Shown one piece after another: positions 37,800-47,476 of a stretch of 64,000 nucleotides of DNA. The notes beneath the pieces are model-generated. The model ran no database searches. It saw only the letters and a program-made list of their open reading frames with translations, and was not told where the DNA came from. The stretch covers positions 186,001 to 250,000 of the forward strand of contig NZ_SULJ01000004.1 in the NCBI RefSeq assembly GCF_007115105.1, read 5' to 3'. Each line of letters opens with the position of its first letter. The stretch's first letter is position 1. The translations under genes were made by a program, and so were the position numbers. Source of the DNA: Clostridium sp. HBUAS56010 (GTDB lineage Bacteria > Bacillota > Clostridia > Lachnospirales > Lachnospiraceae).

Positions 37800-39603
37800 C
37801 TAATTTCAGTACGCTCATAAATGCCTTCTGCGGTATCTCTACATTACCGATCTGGCGCATACGTTTTTTACCTTCTTTCTGTTTTTCAAGAAGTTTTTTC
37901 TTTCGTGATATATCGCCGCCGTAACATTTTGCAAGAACATCTTTTCTCATTGCCTTCACAGTCTCACGGGCAATAATCTTTCCGCCCACGGCTGACTGTA
38001 TGGGAATCTCAAAAAGCTGTCTTGGAATCTCATTCTTTAACTTCTCACACATTCTTCTTCCTCTGTCATAGGCAGATTCTGCATGGACGATAAAGGAAAG
38101 GGCATCCACTTCTTCCTTGTTCACCAGAATGTCCAGTTTAACCAGTTCCGAACGTTCATAGCCTTTCAGTTCGTAATCAAAGGAAGCGTAGCCTTTGGAA
38201 CGGGATTTTAAAGCATCAAAGAAATCGTAGATAATCTCATTGAGAGGCAGTTCATACCTTAAAAGTGCCCTTGTTGTCTCCATGTATTCCATGCCAAGAT
38301 ATACCCCCCTGCGTTCCTGGCACAAGGTCATGATGGCACCCACATACTCTGTAGTTACCATGATCTCTGCCTTGACAATGGGTTCTTCCATGTATTCAAT
38401 CTCGGTTGGGTCAGGAAGATTAGATGGATTGGTAAGCTCCATCATCTCGCCATTTCTCTTATATACACGGTACACAACACTGGGGGCTGTGGTTACAAGA
38501 TCTAAATTATATTCCCGTTCCAGACGTTCCTGAATTACTTCCAGATGCAGAAGTCCCAGAAATCCGCAGCGGAACCCAAAACCAAGTGCCAGAGATGTCT
38601 CTGGTTCAAAAAACAGGGATGCATCGTTTAGCTGAAGCTTCTCGAGTGCCTCACGCAGATCGTTATAGCGCGCCCCGTCCGCCGGATAAAGTCCGCAGTA
38701 AACCATGGAGGTAACCTTCTTATATCCTGGAAGAGGAGTGGTACAGGGTCTGTCCGCATGAGTGATGGTATCTCCAACGGCAGTATCCTTTACATTCTTT
38801 ATGCTGGCTGCCAGATAGCCTACCATGCCGGCACTCAGCTGATCACAGGGGATAAACTGACCGGCACCGAAATATCCGACTTCCACCACGTCCTCCACCG
38901 CACCGGTTGCCATCATACGCACTTTGTCCCCTTTTTTCAGTGTTCCTTCCTTTACACGGAAAAACACAATAACGCCCTTATAGGAATCATAAAAAGAGTC
39001 AAAGATCAGAGCCTGCAAAGGGGCATCAGGGTCTCCCTCAGGCGCAGGAATCTTCTCCACAATGGCATCTAACACAGCTTCCACATTCAGTCCGGTCTTT
39101 GCAGAGATCCTTGGTGCATCATGGGCCTCAATTCCGATTACATCTTCAATCTCCTGCACAACCCGCTCAGGATCGGCACTTGGAAGATCAATCTTATTGA
39201 GAACCGGAAATACATCAAGGTTATGATCCAGAGCCATATACACATTGGCAAGGGTCTGGGCTTCAATTCCCTGAGAAGCATCTACAACTAAAATTGCACC
39301 GTCACAGGCTGCAAGGCTTCGGGAAACCTCATAGTTGAAATCCACATGACCCGGGGTATCAATCATATTAAAAATATATTCTTCGCCGCTTTTTGTCTTA
39401 TAAATGGTACGGACAGTCTGGGCTTTGATGGTAATTCCCCTCTCCCGTTCCAAGTCCATATTATCGAGAACCTGTGCCTGCATCTCCCTGCTGGTCAGCA
39501 GTCCGGTCTTTTCTATAATCCTGTCTGCAAGGGTTGACTTCCCGTGATCAATATGAGCGATAATACAAAAATTTCGTATCTTATTCTGCTGGACAACTGC
39601 CAT
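37789..39603 (-). CDS. lepA: Elongation factor 4 (LepA)
   Basis: A 604-residue translational GTPase. G1 is [15 protein letters not shown]3 is [13 protein letters not shown] and G4 is [10 protein letters not shown]. The C-terminal LepA-specific domain follows ([28 protein letters not shown]). It acts on ribosomes under ionic or translational stress. Start at ATG 39603. Confidence 0.97.
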   Translation of the reverse strand: MAVVQQNKIRNFCIIAHIDHGKSTLADRIIEKTGLLTSREMQAQVLDNMDLERERGITIKAQTVRTIYKTKSGEEYIFNMIDTPGHVDFNYEVSRSLAACDGAILVVDASQGIEAQTLANVYMALDHNLDVFPVLNKIDLPSADPERVVQEIEDVIGIEAHDAPRISAKTGLNVEAVLDAIVEKIPAPEGDPDAPLQALIFDSFYDSYKGVIVFFRVKEGTLKKGDKVRMMATGAVEDVVEVGYFGAGQFIPCDQLSAGMVGYLAASIKNVKDTAVGDTITHADRPCTTPLPGYKKVTSMVYCGLYPADGARYNDLREALEKLQLNDASLFFEPETSLALGFGFRCGFLGLLHLEVIQERLEREYNLDLVTTAPSVVYRVYKRNGEMMELTNPSNLPDPTEIEYMEEPIVKAEIMVTTEYVGAIMTLCQERRGVYLGMEYMETTRALLRYELPLNEIIYDFFDALKSRSKGYASFDYELKGYERSELVKLDILVNKEEVDALSFIVHAESAYDRGRRMCEKLKNEIPRQLFEIPIQSAVGGKIIARETVKAMRKDVLAKCYGGDISRKKKLLEKQKEGKKRMRQIGNVEIPQKAFMSVLKLDDE

Positions 39604-39707
39604 AAAGTAACTCCTCTTTTCTGATGTTTCTAAATAAATTATATCTATAAAAATATACCATTAAAACCGTCAATTGTCCACTGGGAAAGCATTTCGCCTG
39701 CTTTTCT

Positions 39708-41051
39708 TTAGTTTCCCTGGAGTACCATATCGAGAACTTCTGCCAAAGGTTCCATGGCATTTAATGCCTCATCATAGGAATTGGTCTGGGCACCAACTTC
39801 AATTAAAGTAGATCTTGCCCTTAAATGCTGATTATAGCGAAGCCCTTTTATGTAGATTTTACGGGTCAGACCAGGAAAGTAGGCGGCGGAATCAAGCTGA
39901 AGCTGAAAACTGAATGCAAGATTTTTTGTCCGGTAAGGATTCGGCAGATACTCAATGGGACCTTCCGGTGTCATGCTGACGCCATTAAAAAACATGATAG
40001 GTGCCGTTTGTTTCCCGTTTACCTGATTGACCATATGAAGGCTTTCGTTTACTCCATCCCGGTGAATATCCAGAATCACTTCTATGGAAGGATTCTCCTG
40101 GAGGATTCCTGAAATTCCATCTAAGGCATACGTATACGCTTTATTCCGGTCCAGTTTCCCATTTTGCAGATCGTACACCGAAGTATCATGTATTACATGA
40201 TATCCTTTGTCTGTCAAAAGTTGGGTTAAATAGGTTCCTACTCCAACAACCGTTGCTTCTGGTTTATCTGGTCCATGATCAGAATACTCCTCCTGGGAGT
40301 GGGTGTGGTAAATTAATATCTGGGGTTTATCATTGCCGGTTTCCAAGGTGAAATCCTCTGCCAGAAATTGATCTGCTTTCATCATATCTCTGGGTGCAGT
40401 GGTTGAGGTGTGGACATTGTAAAAATGTTTCATCATAAAATCATAGTCAGCAAGCTGCTCTTTTAAATAGGTAGTTCCTACGATGGGCCAGATACTGCTT
40501 GCAGCACAGGTAAGTGCTTCATCCTTTCCTTCTTTCACGGTCTTATTATGAAGCGGAGTTTTCTCTTCTGTATTTTCTGCGGTTACATTTGTCCCTGCAT
40601 TAACAGAACCATCCTCCCCGCTTTCTTCCCCTCCATCATAAAGAAGAAAACTGTGTTCTTCATAGAATTTCCCCCTCTCCAGATATGCACGATAAGAGGG
40701 GTCTTCTTCCTTGTAATCCCTATCCTTGTTTTTGTCTGTATCCGCATAGCGGTAAAGAGGGGACTGATTTAAAAAGAAATGAAAGATGGCACTTCCAACG
40801 GATTTGTTTTCCGGAACCTTCTCCCTGCTGCCAACCTTCTCATCCCATACGACTGCCGGGTATTGATGCCGCCAGATATAGGAAAGCCCTAAACCAGCCC
40901 CCTCTTTTATTAACGCTTCTGCCTTACCCGGGTCCGCCTTTTTCCCAGTTTCTGAAACTTCTCTTATACTTAAGAAAACGGCCAGAATCAGGCTTACCGC
41001 AATCATCATGATTTTTATTACTTTGTTCAAAAAATTGTTATTCTTATTCAT
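39708..41051 (-). CDS. spoIIP: Stage II sporulation protein P
   Basis: A 447-residue protein with one N-terminal membrane anchor (KIMMIAVSLILAVFLSIREV). The SpoIIP amidase/endopeptidase domain starts near residue 210, with QILIYHTHSQEEYSDHG holding the zinc-ligand histidines, VILDIHRDGVN and the C-terminal LIEVGAQTNSYDEALNAMEPLA. With SpoIID and SpoIIM it drives peptidoglycan remodelling during engulfment. It lies directly downstream of gpr, as in B. subtilis. Confidence 0.94.
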   Translation of the reverse strand: MNKNNNFLNKVIKIMMIAVSLILAVFLSIREVSETGKKADPGKAEALIKEGAGLGLSYIWRHQYPAVVWDEKVGSREKVPENKSVGSAIFHFFLNQSPLYRYADTDKNKDRDYKEEDPSYRAYLERGKFYEEHSFLLYDGGEESGEDGSVNAGTNVTAENTEEKTPLHNKTVKEGKDEALTCAASSIWPIVGTTYLKEQLADYDFMMKHFYNVHTSTTAPRDMMKADQFLAEDFTLETGNDKPQILIYHTHSQEEYSDHGPDKPEATVVGVGTYLTQLLTDKGYHVIHDTSVYDLQNGKLDRNKAYTYALDGISGILQENPSIEVILDIHRDGVNESLHMVNQVNGKQTAPIMFFNGVSMTPEGPIEYLPNPYRTKNLAFSFQLQLDSAAYFPGLTRKIYIKGLRYNQHLRARSTLIEVGAQTNSYDEALNAMEPLAEVLDMVLQGN

Positions 41052-41106
41052 AGCCGCCTTCCTGCATAATCATTCTTAATATCCTATGCAGAAAGTCTGT
41101 CATTTA

Positions 41107-42084
41107 CTACGAATCTTCCTGTCCCAAAAATGCCATGTGAATGCCTTCTGAGATGGTAAAACTCAGTTGTTTCACTGTTTCATCAATGTCAGGCGGGGTT
41201 ACATAGAGAGGACCAAATTCCGGTTCCAGCAATTCCTTAATCAGATTATACTGTTCATCGGAACTGAGATTGCCGATAAAATCACCCATTCCTTTTGTTT
41301 CCATGCTTTTTGACAGCGCTCCAATCATAGCGGATACGGTATCGTGTACAATGGCTGCTGCCCCTACAACTGTAGGAACTCCGATTGCCATGACAGGAAC
41401 ACCAAGACTTTCTTTTGTCAGACTGTGTCTGTGGTTGCCAACACCTGATCCGGGATGAATTCCTGTGTCCGTAAGCTGAATGGTTGTCCCCAGACGTTTT
41501 ACACTTCTTGCCGCTAACGCGTCAATGGCAATAATTAAGTCGGGTTTTGTCTCTTTTATAATTCCCTGTAGGATTTCAGCACTTTCCATCCCTGTCTGCG
41601 CCATAACTCCAGGAACAATGGCACTGATTACCGGCATGCTTCTTCCTTCCCAGAAATCATCTCCATACTGGACTTTTAAATGCCTTGTTACCTGCAGATT
41701 ATTCAGCACTCTGGGTCCAAGAGAATCCGGAGTTACAGATGAATTGCCAAGTCCTGCCACCAGTACATGAAAATTTGATTTCTGGTAACTCTTTCCCTCC
41801 AGCAGGTGGCTGATCTGTCCTGCCAGTTCTTTGGAAACTTCTCTATGATAATCTTCATCTTTTAAGGAAAGCTCATCGGCTTCCAGTGTAATGTAGGTTC
41901 CAATGGGTTTCCCCATGGCTTTTTCCCCTTTTTTATCCAGAATTCTGACCTCAGTCATCTTAATCCGGCTGTCAGGTCTGTGCCATTCCCGCAGAGAAAC
42001 ACCGGATATCTCGCCTCCATCACCTGGGAAACTTTCTTTTTCTTCTACAGCAAGGTCTGTGCGCACTTCAAATGTGTTTTCCAT
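41107..42084 (-). CDS. gpr: Germination protease GPR
   Basis: A 325-residue aspartate-type spore endoprotease that degrades small acid-soluble proteins on germination. The N-terminus (FEVRTDLAVEEKE) carries the E-x-x-T-D-L-A propeptide cleavage signature. Further motifs are LVAGLGNSSVTPDSLGPRV and IAIDALAARSVKRLGTTIQL. It faces away from rpsT and is expected to be sporulation (forespore) controlled; I could not place a sigma-G promoter. Confidence 0.95.
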   Translation of the reverse strand: MENTFEVRTDLAVEEKESFPGDGGEISGVSLREWHRPDSRIKMTEVRILDKKGEKAMGKPIGTYITLEADELSLKDEDYHREVSKELAGQISHLLEGKSYQKSNFHVLVAGLGNSSVTPDSLGPRVLNNLQVTRHLKVQYGDDFWEGRSMPVISAIVPGVMAQTGMESAEILQGIIKETKPDLIIAIDALAARSVKRLGTTIQLTDTGIHPGSGVGNHRHSLTKESLGVPVMAIGVPTVVGAAAIVHDTVSAMIGALSKSMETKGMGDFIGNLSSDEQYNLIKELLEPEFGPLYVTPPDIDETVKQLSFTISEGIHMAFLGQEDS

Positions 42085-42142
42085 TTCTTCCTCCTTTCCA
42101 GCTATTCTTAGGTATTTTCTGCAAAAAAGCAGGAATTATGTA

Positions 42143-42171
42143 TTGACATCTGGTGTAAAATTCGTTAGAAT
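42143..42171 (+). promoter_or_regulatory. Promoter of rpsT
   Basis: TTGACA (42143-42148), 17-bp spacer, TAGAAT (42166-42171), leaving about 85 bp of leader before the rpsT start. The leader may carry S20 autoregulation, which is unproven. Confidence 0.85.
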
Positions 42172-42261
42172 ACAAAGGTATGTTTACATTGAACTGTCCG
42201 TGTCCAGGCTTTGATGCAAAACAAAGAATAATCATATATCATTTTATTGGAGGTGTACAGA

Positions 42262-42525
42262 TTGGCTAACATTAAATCTGCAAAGAAAAGAATTTTAGTA
42301 AACGAAACAAAAGCTGCTAGAAACAAAGCGATCAGATCCAAAGTGAGAACATCTATCAAGAAGGTAGAAGCTGCAATTACTGCCGGTGACAAGGCTGCTG
42401 CACAGGCTCAGTTACTCAGCACTATCACAGATATTGATAAGGCTGCTACAAAGGGCGTATATCATAAAAACAACGCTTCCAGAAAAGTATCCAGAATCAC
42501 AAAAGCTGTTAACGCTATGGCTTAA
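42262..42525 (+). CDS. rpsT: 30S ribosomal protein S20
   Basis: An 87-residue, strongly basic protein starting MANIKSAKKRILVNETKAAR, typical of S20. The start is a TTG at 42262 with GGAGG 8 nt upstream; a longer frame from 42247 has no support. TTG starts are common for this gene in other bacteria. It binds 16S rRNA. Confidence 0.96.
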   Translation: MANIKSAKKRILVNETKAARNKAIRSKVRTSIKKVEAAITAGDKAAAQAQLLSTITDIDKAATKGVYHKNNASRKVSRITKAVNAMA

Positions 42526-42542
42526 TTTATAGAAAAGACTTT

Positions 42543-42581
42543 TATCCCGTTCAGACTAACCCGCTGGATGGGATTTTTTGT
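42543..42581 (+). terminator. rpsT terminator
   Basis: A hairpin with a TATCCC / GGGAT outer stem and CAG / CTGG inner pairs is followed by TTTTTTG, 18 bp after rpsT. Confidence 0.75.
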
Positions 42582-42620
42582 TATACTTTTATGTGGGATA
42601 TTTTTTTAGTTCATAGAGAA

Positions 42621-42667
42621 AGCGGGACCGTTTTTGTCTTTACAAACCGGACTCCCGCCTTTTTTAT
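42621..42667. terminator. Terminator at the boundary of rpsT and the tailocin island
   Basis: A GCGGG...CCCGC hairpin with inner TTTGT pairing is followed by a plus-strand T-run. It separates rpsT from the convergent tailocin amidase gene, and probably ends the long minus-strand tailocin transcript too. Confidence 0.65.
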
Positions 42668-42686
42668 TCTTTTTTATTAAATTTTT

Positions 42687-43517
42687 TTATCCCATTCGAA
42701 ACGCACCTTTTTCGTCTGTTTTTACAATCAGGCTCCCCTCAAACATGCTTCCGTCTTCTGTTACCCGATACAAGTCATCTTTCCACACAACCCACTGGTT
42801 CACTGCCATGGAACCATCGTCTGACAGATAATACCATTTTCCATCAGAACCTGTTTTCCAGGTATTTTTCACCATATGTCCGGCACCGTCAAACCAGTAC
42901 CACTTCTCTCCGTCCTGATACCAGTCATTGGTTACTGGATTACCTGTGTCTCCCAGATAAAATCTCCAACCGCCCTCTTCTTCTCTCCAGCCTGATTTTA
43001 CCTCCGTTGCAAGAACCAGACTTTCTTTAAAACCGTTCCATGTATGTCTGGTCTGATTGTAGACATAAGGGTTGGGGCAGATTTTTCCGGTTACATCGTA
43101 ATGTCTGATTACATGATCTTCTTTTACTCCATATTTTTTCATAAGTTCTGCAGTCAATTCCTTTGCAGCTCTTACGGTGGCATCTTCAAAGTACCAGTCT
43201 TTACTGGTATCGGTCTGAACCCCTTTATTTCTCACACATAATTCTACGGAAAGGCTATTGCTGTTTCTGCATTCTTTGTGTCTGTATGATTTCGCACCAC
43301 AGTGCCATGCGATATTTTTGTCTTCCACAGACTGCCAGATCTCTCCGTTAAATCCTACAAAATAGTGGGCACTGGCTCCAATGTATCTGGAAGCATAATA
43401 TTTACAGTTAGCTTCTGCACCGCCTAAGGCGCCCACATAGTGAATCACAATATATTTGATACGGTCAATATCACCGTTTGAATAGTTATACGGGGTTAAT
43501 AATTGGTGAATCTCCAT
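42687..43517 (-). CDS. Tailocin endolysin: N-acetylmuramoyl-L-alanine amidase with wall-binding repeats
   Basis: A 276-residue protein. It has an Amidase_2 domain (IKYIVIHYVGALGG, SAHYFVGFNGEIWQSV, IAWHCGAKSY, VIRHYDVTGKICPNP) with the zinc-binding histidines, and three to four C-terminal W/Y/G repeats (GWRFYLGDTGNPVTNDW, EKWYWFDGAGHMVKNTW, GKWYYLSDDGSMAVNQW). The ATG at 43517 has AAAGGAGGGGG upstream. It degrades the host wall to release particles. The repeats resemble those of the surface proteins in the other island. Confidence 0.92.
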   Translation of the reverse strand: MEIHQLLTPYNYSNGDIDRIKYIVIHYVGALGGAEANCKYYASRYIGASAHYFVGFNGEIWQSVEDKNIAWHCGAKSYRHKECRNSNSLSVELCVRNKGVQTDTSKDWYFEDATVRAAKELTAELMKKYGVKEDHVIRHYDVTGKICPNPYVYNQTRHTWNGFKESLVLATEVKSGWREEEGGWRFYLGDTGNPVTNDWYQDGEKWYWFDGAGHMVKNTWKTGSDGKWYYLSDDGSMAVNQWVVWKDDLYRVTEDGSMFEGSLIVKTDEKGAFRMG

Positions 43518-43518
43518 G

Positions 43519-43674
43519 CTATACCCCCTCCTTTCTTCCTGAAAAGCCCATCTCATCGGGATTAAAGGACTCCCGGAAACGCTTGATTTCCTCATAATCG
43601 GAGTCCTTTAAGTTTTCCTGAATTCCCATCAGTTCCAGACGGGGCATATCCTTGGTCGCCTGACTTTTTACCAT
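43519..43674 (-). CDS. Small protein between holin and amidase genes
   Basis: A 51-residue frame (MVKSQATKDMPRLELMG at the start, FNPDEMGFSGRKEGV at the end) that fills the gap before the amidase start. It has a plausible ribosome site (GGTGAG), and the amidase ribosome site lies in its last codons. No family recognised, but short acidic proteins of this kind are common in lysis cassettes. Confidence 0.5.
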   Translation of the reverse strand: MVKSQATKDMPRLELMGIQENLKDSDYEEIKRFRESFNPDEMGFSGRKEGV

Positions 43675-43758
43675 ATTTCTCACCTTGTCCTTTCCATAAT
43701 ATCTATAGTCTATGATATGAAAAGAAAGGAAAGAATGTCCGTCATGGATTGGTACAGG

Positions 43759-44184
43759 CTATTTTGATACCTCTGATTTCTGGTTTAAAATATCTATGGC
43801 TTTTATAAGAACTGATGGAAGAGGAATTCCCATAAGACCTGCGTTTTCTACCACAGATATCAGTTCATTTACCATAAAGCCGATGACCACTGTGTCCCTT
43901 ATGTAGGTTGTCCCGATTGATAAGTCAAGCCGATGGGCGATTAAGACAAATACCAGGGTCATACTTTTTTTACATAATCCTTTCCAGCCGGCTTTTGATT
44001 CCAAAGTTCCGGTTTCGGTTTTGGTGCTGCTATGAAATACTCCTGCAACTGCCAGACCGGAAAGAAAATCAATTGCCATGAAAAGAATTAATGTGGCAAT
44101 GCTGGTGTCCCAGCCGCCGAATAGAGCGGTTGTCAGGCTGCCTATTATGCCTGCGGCTGTGCAGATAATATTTTTCATTATCAT
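43759..44184 (-). CDS. Phage-type holin (TcdE/UtxA-like family)
   Basis: About 140 residues with four hydrophobic segments (IICTAAGIIGSLTTALFGGW, LILFMAIDFLSGLAVAGVF, SMTLVFVLIAHRL, VVIGFMVNELISVVENAG). The DFLSGL motif and basic mid-loop are those of the phage_holin_4 / toxin secretion-lysis family. The best start is one of the ATGs at 44178-44184; a TTG at 44193 overlaps the previous gene. It pairs with the amidase for lysis. Confidence 0.87.
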   Translation of the reverse strand: MIMKNIICTAAGIIGSLTTALFGGWDTSIATLILFMAIDFLSGLAVAGVFHSSTKTETGTLESKAGWKGLCKKSMTLVFVLIAHRLDLSIGTTYIRDTVVIGFMVNELISVVENAGLMGIPLPSVLIKAIDILNQKSEVSK

Positions 44185-44189
44185 ATTCC

Positions 44190-44330
44190 TCAATCTTTCT
44201 TATAAATTTTTCCTGTGATCTCCCGGTACTCGTCCGCTGTGATCCATTTATCTACTGCGTTCCATACCCAATTTATGGACCATAATTTTGCTGTGTAAAA
44301 ATCCTTTACCTTATTAAAATTTTTGCTCAT
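44190..44330 (-). CDS. xkdX: XkdX family protein
   Basis: A 46-residue frame (MSKNFNKVKDFYTAKLW, then NAVDKWITADEYREITGK) that fits the XkdX family of PBSX-like tails, with the W-I-T-x-x-E-Y-x-E-I-T-G signature. It is too short for most gene callers. It overlaps the start of the preceding tail gene by 17 bp and is followed at once by the holin gene. Confidence 0.8.
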   Translation of the reverse strand: MSKNFNKVKDFYTAKLWSINWVWNAVDKWITADEYREITGKIYKKD

Positions 44331-44783
44331 GAGGTACCTCCGTTTCTACTCCTGAGAGCATTTGCAAATATGCTATTTGAGCATTCAAACTGGTGATCTG
44401 TTTCTGCTGTGTATTTACCTTATCTTCCATACTCGGGGTCCTGTACTCAACGATGACAACCTCACCCATGACTTCTTTGTTTCTGGTTGCAGTGTTTCCG
44501 TTTTCTTCGGTTTCCCGTACTGATTCAATCCCAATTGGGAAAGATGATTGTAAGGACATTTGACCAGTATACACTAGGTTGCCCTGTTTCCATTCTTCTA
44601 CACCGTTCGCATCGTATTTTGTAACGGTAGTATTTTCGGAGAGATTTTTATGTATATCCGTCACCTCATTTGATCCGATGATGATAGCGACCTTGGGGTA
44701 TATCCACTTAAATTATTTAGGCTGCAACTTCCTTTTGCAATATTATAAATCTTATTTCCTACCTTAATTGTTTCATATTTCAT
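44314..44783 (-). pseudogene. Tail gene apparently split by a frameshift (XkdW-like position)
   Basis: Two parts in different frames. The first is an ATG frame at 44783 (MKYETIKVGNKIYNIAKGSC) with a good ribosome site. It leads without a stop to about 44690, then continues in a wrong frame to a stop near 44662. The second frame, open from about 44704 (KWIYPKVAIIIGSNEVTDIH), runs to 44314 as a 116-residue C-terminal part with only a GTG start at 44664. Together they read as one tail protein with a single indel near 44700. The C-terminal part ends in a short coiled coil. It could instead be two genes or a sequencing error. Confidence 0.5.
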
Positions 44784-44799
44784 TAGTTATTCTCCTTTT

Positions 44800-46932
44800 T
44801 TATGAATTGGTTAGGTACGTGCAATTAAGTGAAAAACTATATCCTATCGGAAGATTAACCAATGGATAAATTTGTATATTACCATTTCTAATATAACACG
44901 ATCCAATTTCATTAACTTGGCTAGGGCTCACAGCCGTATCAATAACAACTTCTTTTGGAAATCCATGTAATTGATATAGCACTCCTGCTGAAAGAGTTGT
45001 TATACATGAGAGATGTATGTTTATGGTTACCATTGCTGTACCACTCACGTTTCCATTCCTAATATAACCACCAGTATTGATCTTTCCCCAAGTACAAGAT
45101 AATCCGGAGGAAATTATGGCTGATATTTGCGTACCAGACTCATTGAAAAGCGCAGCTCCGCCACTGCGTACAATCCCATTAGTTGACCCTGGAGAGGTAC
45201 CAATTACTTTTATAGTAGCGTCACCTAATGTTGAAATTCCTGTAGTATTACTGGAGCCTGTACAATCCCAAATATATCCACTAGAGTCCATAAACTCTAT
45301 TGCTTTGTTTCTGAATGATAAATCACAGTGATATAGTTTTATATGTATACCCTTAGAAGCATAAACACCAGTATTACTGGACGAGTTTGCTATTTGTAGA
45401 TAGTGAAGATATACATCAGATGATGATATAATAAAGACTGCCGAGACATTTGTAGTGTTTGAAAATTTAATACCCTTTACTGATATAGATGCTGTGCAAT
45501 ATGAAATATCCATTCTGTCCACAGTTACAGAAGAGGAAATGACATCTGGGGATTTACTCGTAATGGTTAAGTATCCATTATAATAGCCTACCACATTCAC
45601 AGATTCATCATAGACTCCGTTGGCAACACTTATCACCACTTGATGACCGCCTAGATCTTTAGGAATCATCGTTAAGGCTTTTTGTATAGTTTTAAGGGGT
45701 TGTGCTTCTGTACCTGTTCCGAATTCATCAGATCCTGTTGCAGAGACATACCATGTAGTATTGTACGGAAGTGTTCCAATAACCCCACCATAATGGCTAA
45801 CTACTATACTGCTATTGCGTGCAGTAGTTTCAGTAGGGGTTATAGCAGACAAATCATTTTTTTGCCAGCTTACCTGAGAATTAAGCCTTAAAACAGTTCC
45901 AACTGCAAATCCACTTCCTGTAATTGTACCAAAATAACCAGTGGATGAAGCACTTAGGTAAATGGCAACGTCAGTATTACCTGTAAAAGTTATATTGCCA
46001 GTTGCATAAATTTTGCTGCATAAAGATGCATAAAAAGATACTTCATGATCTGATGGATTAAAAGATCCAGTAAGCATAATGTTTATTTGTAGATAAGATG
46101 TCCATGAAGCATAATTAGTAACACTAATCCACCGAGAAGTAATTGTATGAGAAGTTGTATCGAAACTCCTGCAAGTTAGAGTGGTCTTATTTACTATTAT
46201 ACTAGTTACTGTGATATCTCCACTTAATAACAACTGTAATCCTCCAGTAAATCCAGAAATAACTAAATCTTCCGGGTAAGTTCCGCCAGCAACCACAACC
46301 GAAGCCGTATAGCCACTTAATGTCTTTGGAATTTTACTAAGCGCATATGTAATAGTTTTATACGGTGCAATCTCAGTACCATCCCCCTCGATATCACTTC
46401 CAGTAGTTGCAACATACACCGTCATGTCTGCTTCAAGAGGTTTGACGTGTTCCATAAACCTTTTAACCTTAGCCATGTAAACTTTCGCCGTCTCCCCTGC
46501 CTCAGGAATGGGATACTGTTCATTACCTGTTTCCAGCGTTTCAATTACCGTCTCTGATATATCCCCACCTAAAGCCGCAACCTTCCCATTCCAGTCGCCT
46601 TTCTCCTTCTCCGTCACAAACCGGTGGGCTGCATCAGGAATAATATCCTTTGCTTTGCCGGAAAAAGCCACATCTTTCATTTCTGAAAACCACTTTTTTA
46701 CTTTCCCATGAGTTGTAGATAGTGTTTCACCGGATTCAATGTTCTCTCTTAATACTTCCTCTTCAAATTCCGTAACAGCTTGGGAAGCATCTCCCGCTTT
46801 ATCCAGTTTTGATTCATTCATCTCCGTAAGGGAATCATCCAAAGCATCCATTGTCTTGTTATATTCCCTGATGTCATAAAAATCGTCCGTTTCCGGCTTT
46901 AGAAATTTATAATTTTTTGTTTCATTCGCCAT
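44800..46932 (-). CDS. Tailocin tail fibre with two beta-helix modules
   Basis: About 710 residues. The helical N-terminal region (MANETKNYKFLKPETDDFYD) is the baseplate-attachment part. Two repeated right-handed beta-helix modules follow, each starting with the DUF1565-type motif (VATTGSDIEGDGTEIAPYKTI near residue 185; VSATGSDEFGTGTEAQPLKTI near 400). It determines binding to the target cell. The ATG at 46932 has GAGGTG upstream and overlaps the previous gene by 11 bp. A more Ser/Thr-rich composition than its neighbours suggests faster evolution. Confidence 0.85.
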   Translation of the reverse strand: MANETKNYKFLKPETDDFYDIREYNKTMDALDDSLTEMNESKLDKAGDASQAVTEFEEEVLRENIESGETLSTTHGKVKKWFSEMKDVAFSGKAKDIIPDAAHRFVTEKEKGDWNGKVAALGGDISETVIETLETGNEQYPIPEAGETAKVYMAKVKRFMEHVKPLEADMTVYVATTGSDIEGDGTEIAPYKTITYALSKIPKTLSGYTASVVVAGGTYPEDLVISGFTGGLQLLLSGDITVTSIIVNKTTLTCRSFDTTSHTITSRWISVTNYASWTSYLQINIMLTGSFNPSDHEVSFYASLCSKIYATGNITFTGNTDVAIYLSASSTGYFGTITGSGFAVGTVLRLNSQVSWQKNDLSAITPTETTARNSSIVVSHYGGVIGTLPYNTTWYVSATGSDEFGTGTEAQPLKTIQKALTMIPKDLGGHQVVISVANGVYDESVNVVGYYNGYLTITSKSPDVISSSVTVDRMDISYCTASISVKGIKFSNTTNVSAVFIISSSDVYLHYLQIANSSSNTGVYASKGIHIKLYHCDLSFRNKAIEFMDSSGYIWDCTGSSNTTGISTLGDATIKVIGTSPGSTNGIVRSGGAALFNESGTQISAIISSGLSCTWGKINTGGYIRNGNVSGTAMVTINIHLSCITTLSAGVLYQLHGFPKEVVIDTAVSPSQVNEIGSCYIRNGNIQIYPLVNLPIGYSFSLNCTYLTNS

Positions 46933-47476
46933 CAATAAGCACCTCATCTCTTATATGCCTGTGACTCCAGGCTCCTAATTGTTTGTGTTTGTAGTTGCTG
47001 ATTAAACTGTGCTGATTGTAAAGTAAATCTAAATCAATCACCATATTGCAGGGTACAAACTCTTCCAGCATTTCCTTTACTTCATTTAAATTTCGTTTGC
47101 TCTTTAACGCCACCCGCACAATAACTTTCTTTTGAGGATCAATTTCCAACGTATATCCATCTTCCCCACACAATACCGCCAGTCTTTGCTTTAACGTTAC
47201 TTTGGTATAGGGAATAATCCGGTTCCACTTTGTTAATGCTTTAAACCTTCTGTCTTCTAATGTCTCATGAGGCATTACCGGCAGTTGGAGCATTTTTTCA
47301 TAACGCCTTAAACTCTCCAAATTGGAACTTGATATAAATTGATTATCAAATAGAACCTCCGTTTCATTCTCCATTGTTTGAATCTCTGGTTCCATAACTT
47401 CCTGAATTACCCGCATTTCTGTATAATCCTTAAGAAAATCAGGGATATAGGAAAGTAAACTAACTTCTCGAATCAA
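46922..47476 (-). CDS. xkdU: Baseplate protein, DUF2313/XkdU family
   Basis: A 184-residue protein (IPDFLKDYTEMRVIQEVMEP at the start, ALTKWNRIIPYTKVTLKQRL, IRVALKSKRNLNEVKEMLEEF). It matches the XkdU/YmfQ (DUF2313, gpI-like) group that caps the baseplate wedge. It overlaps XkdT and the fibre gene by a few bases on each side. Confidence 0.85.
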   Translation of the reverse strand: MIREVSLLSYIPDFLKDYTEMRVIQEVMEPEIQTMENETEVLFDNQFISSSNLESLRRYEKMLQLPVMPHETLEDRRFKALTKWNRIIPYTKVTLKQRLAVLCGEDGYTLEIDPQKKVIVRVALKSKRNLNEVKEMLEEFVPCNMVIDLDLLYNQHSLISNYKHKQLGAWSHRHIRDEVLIDGE

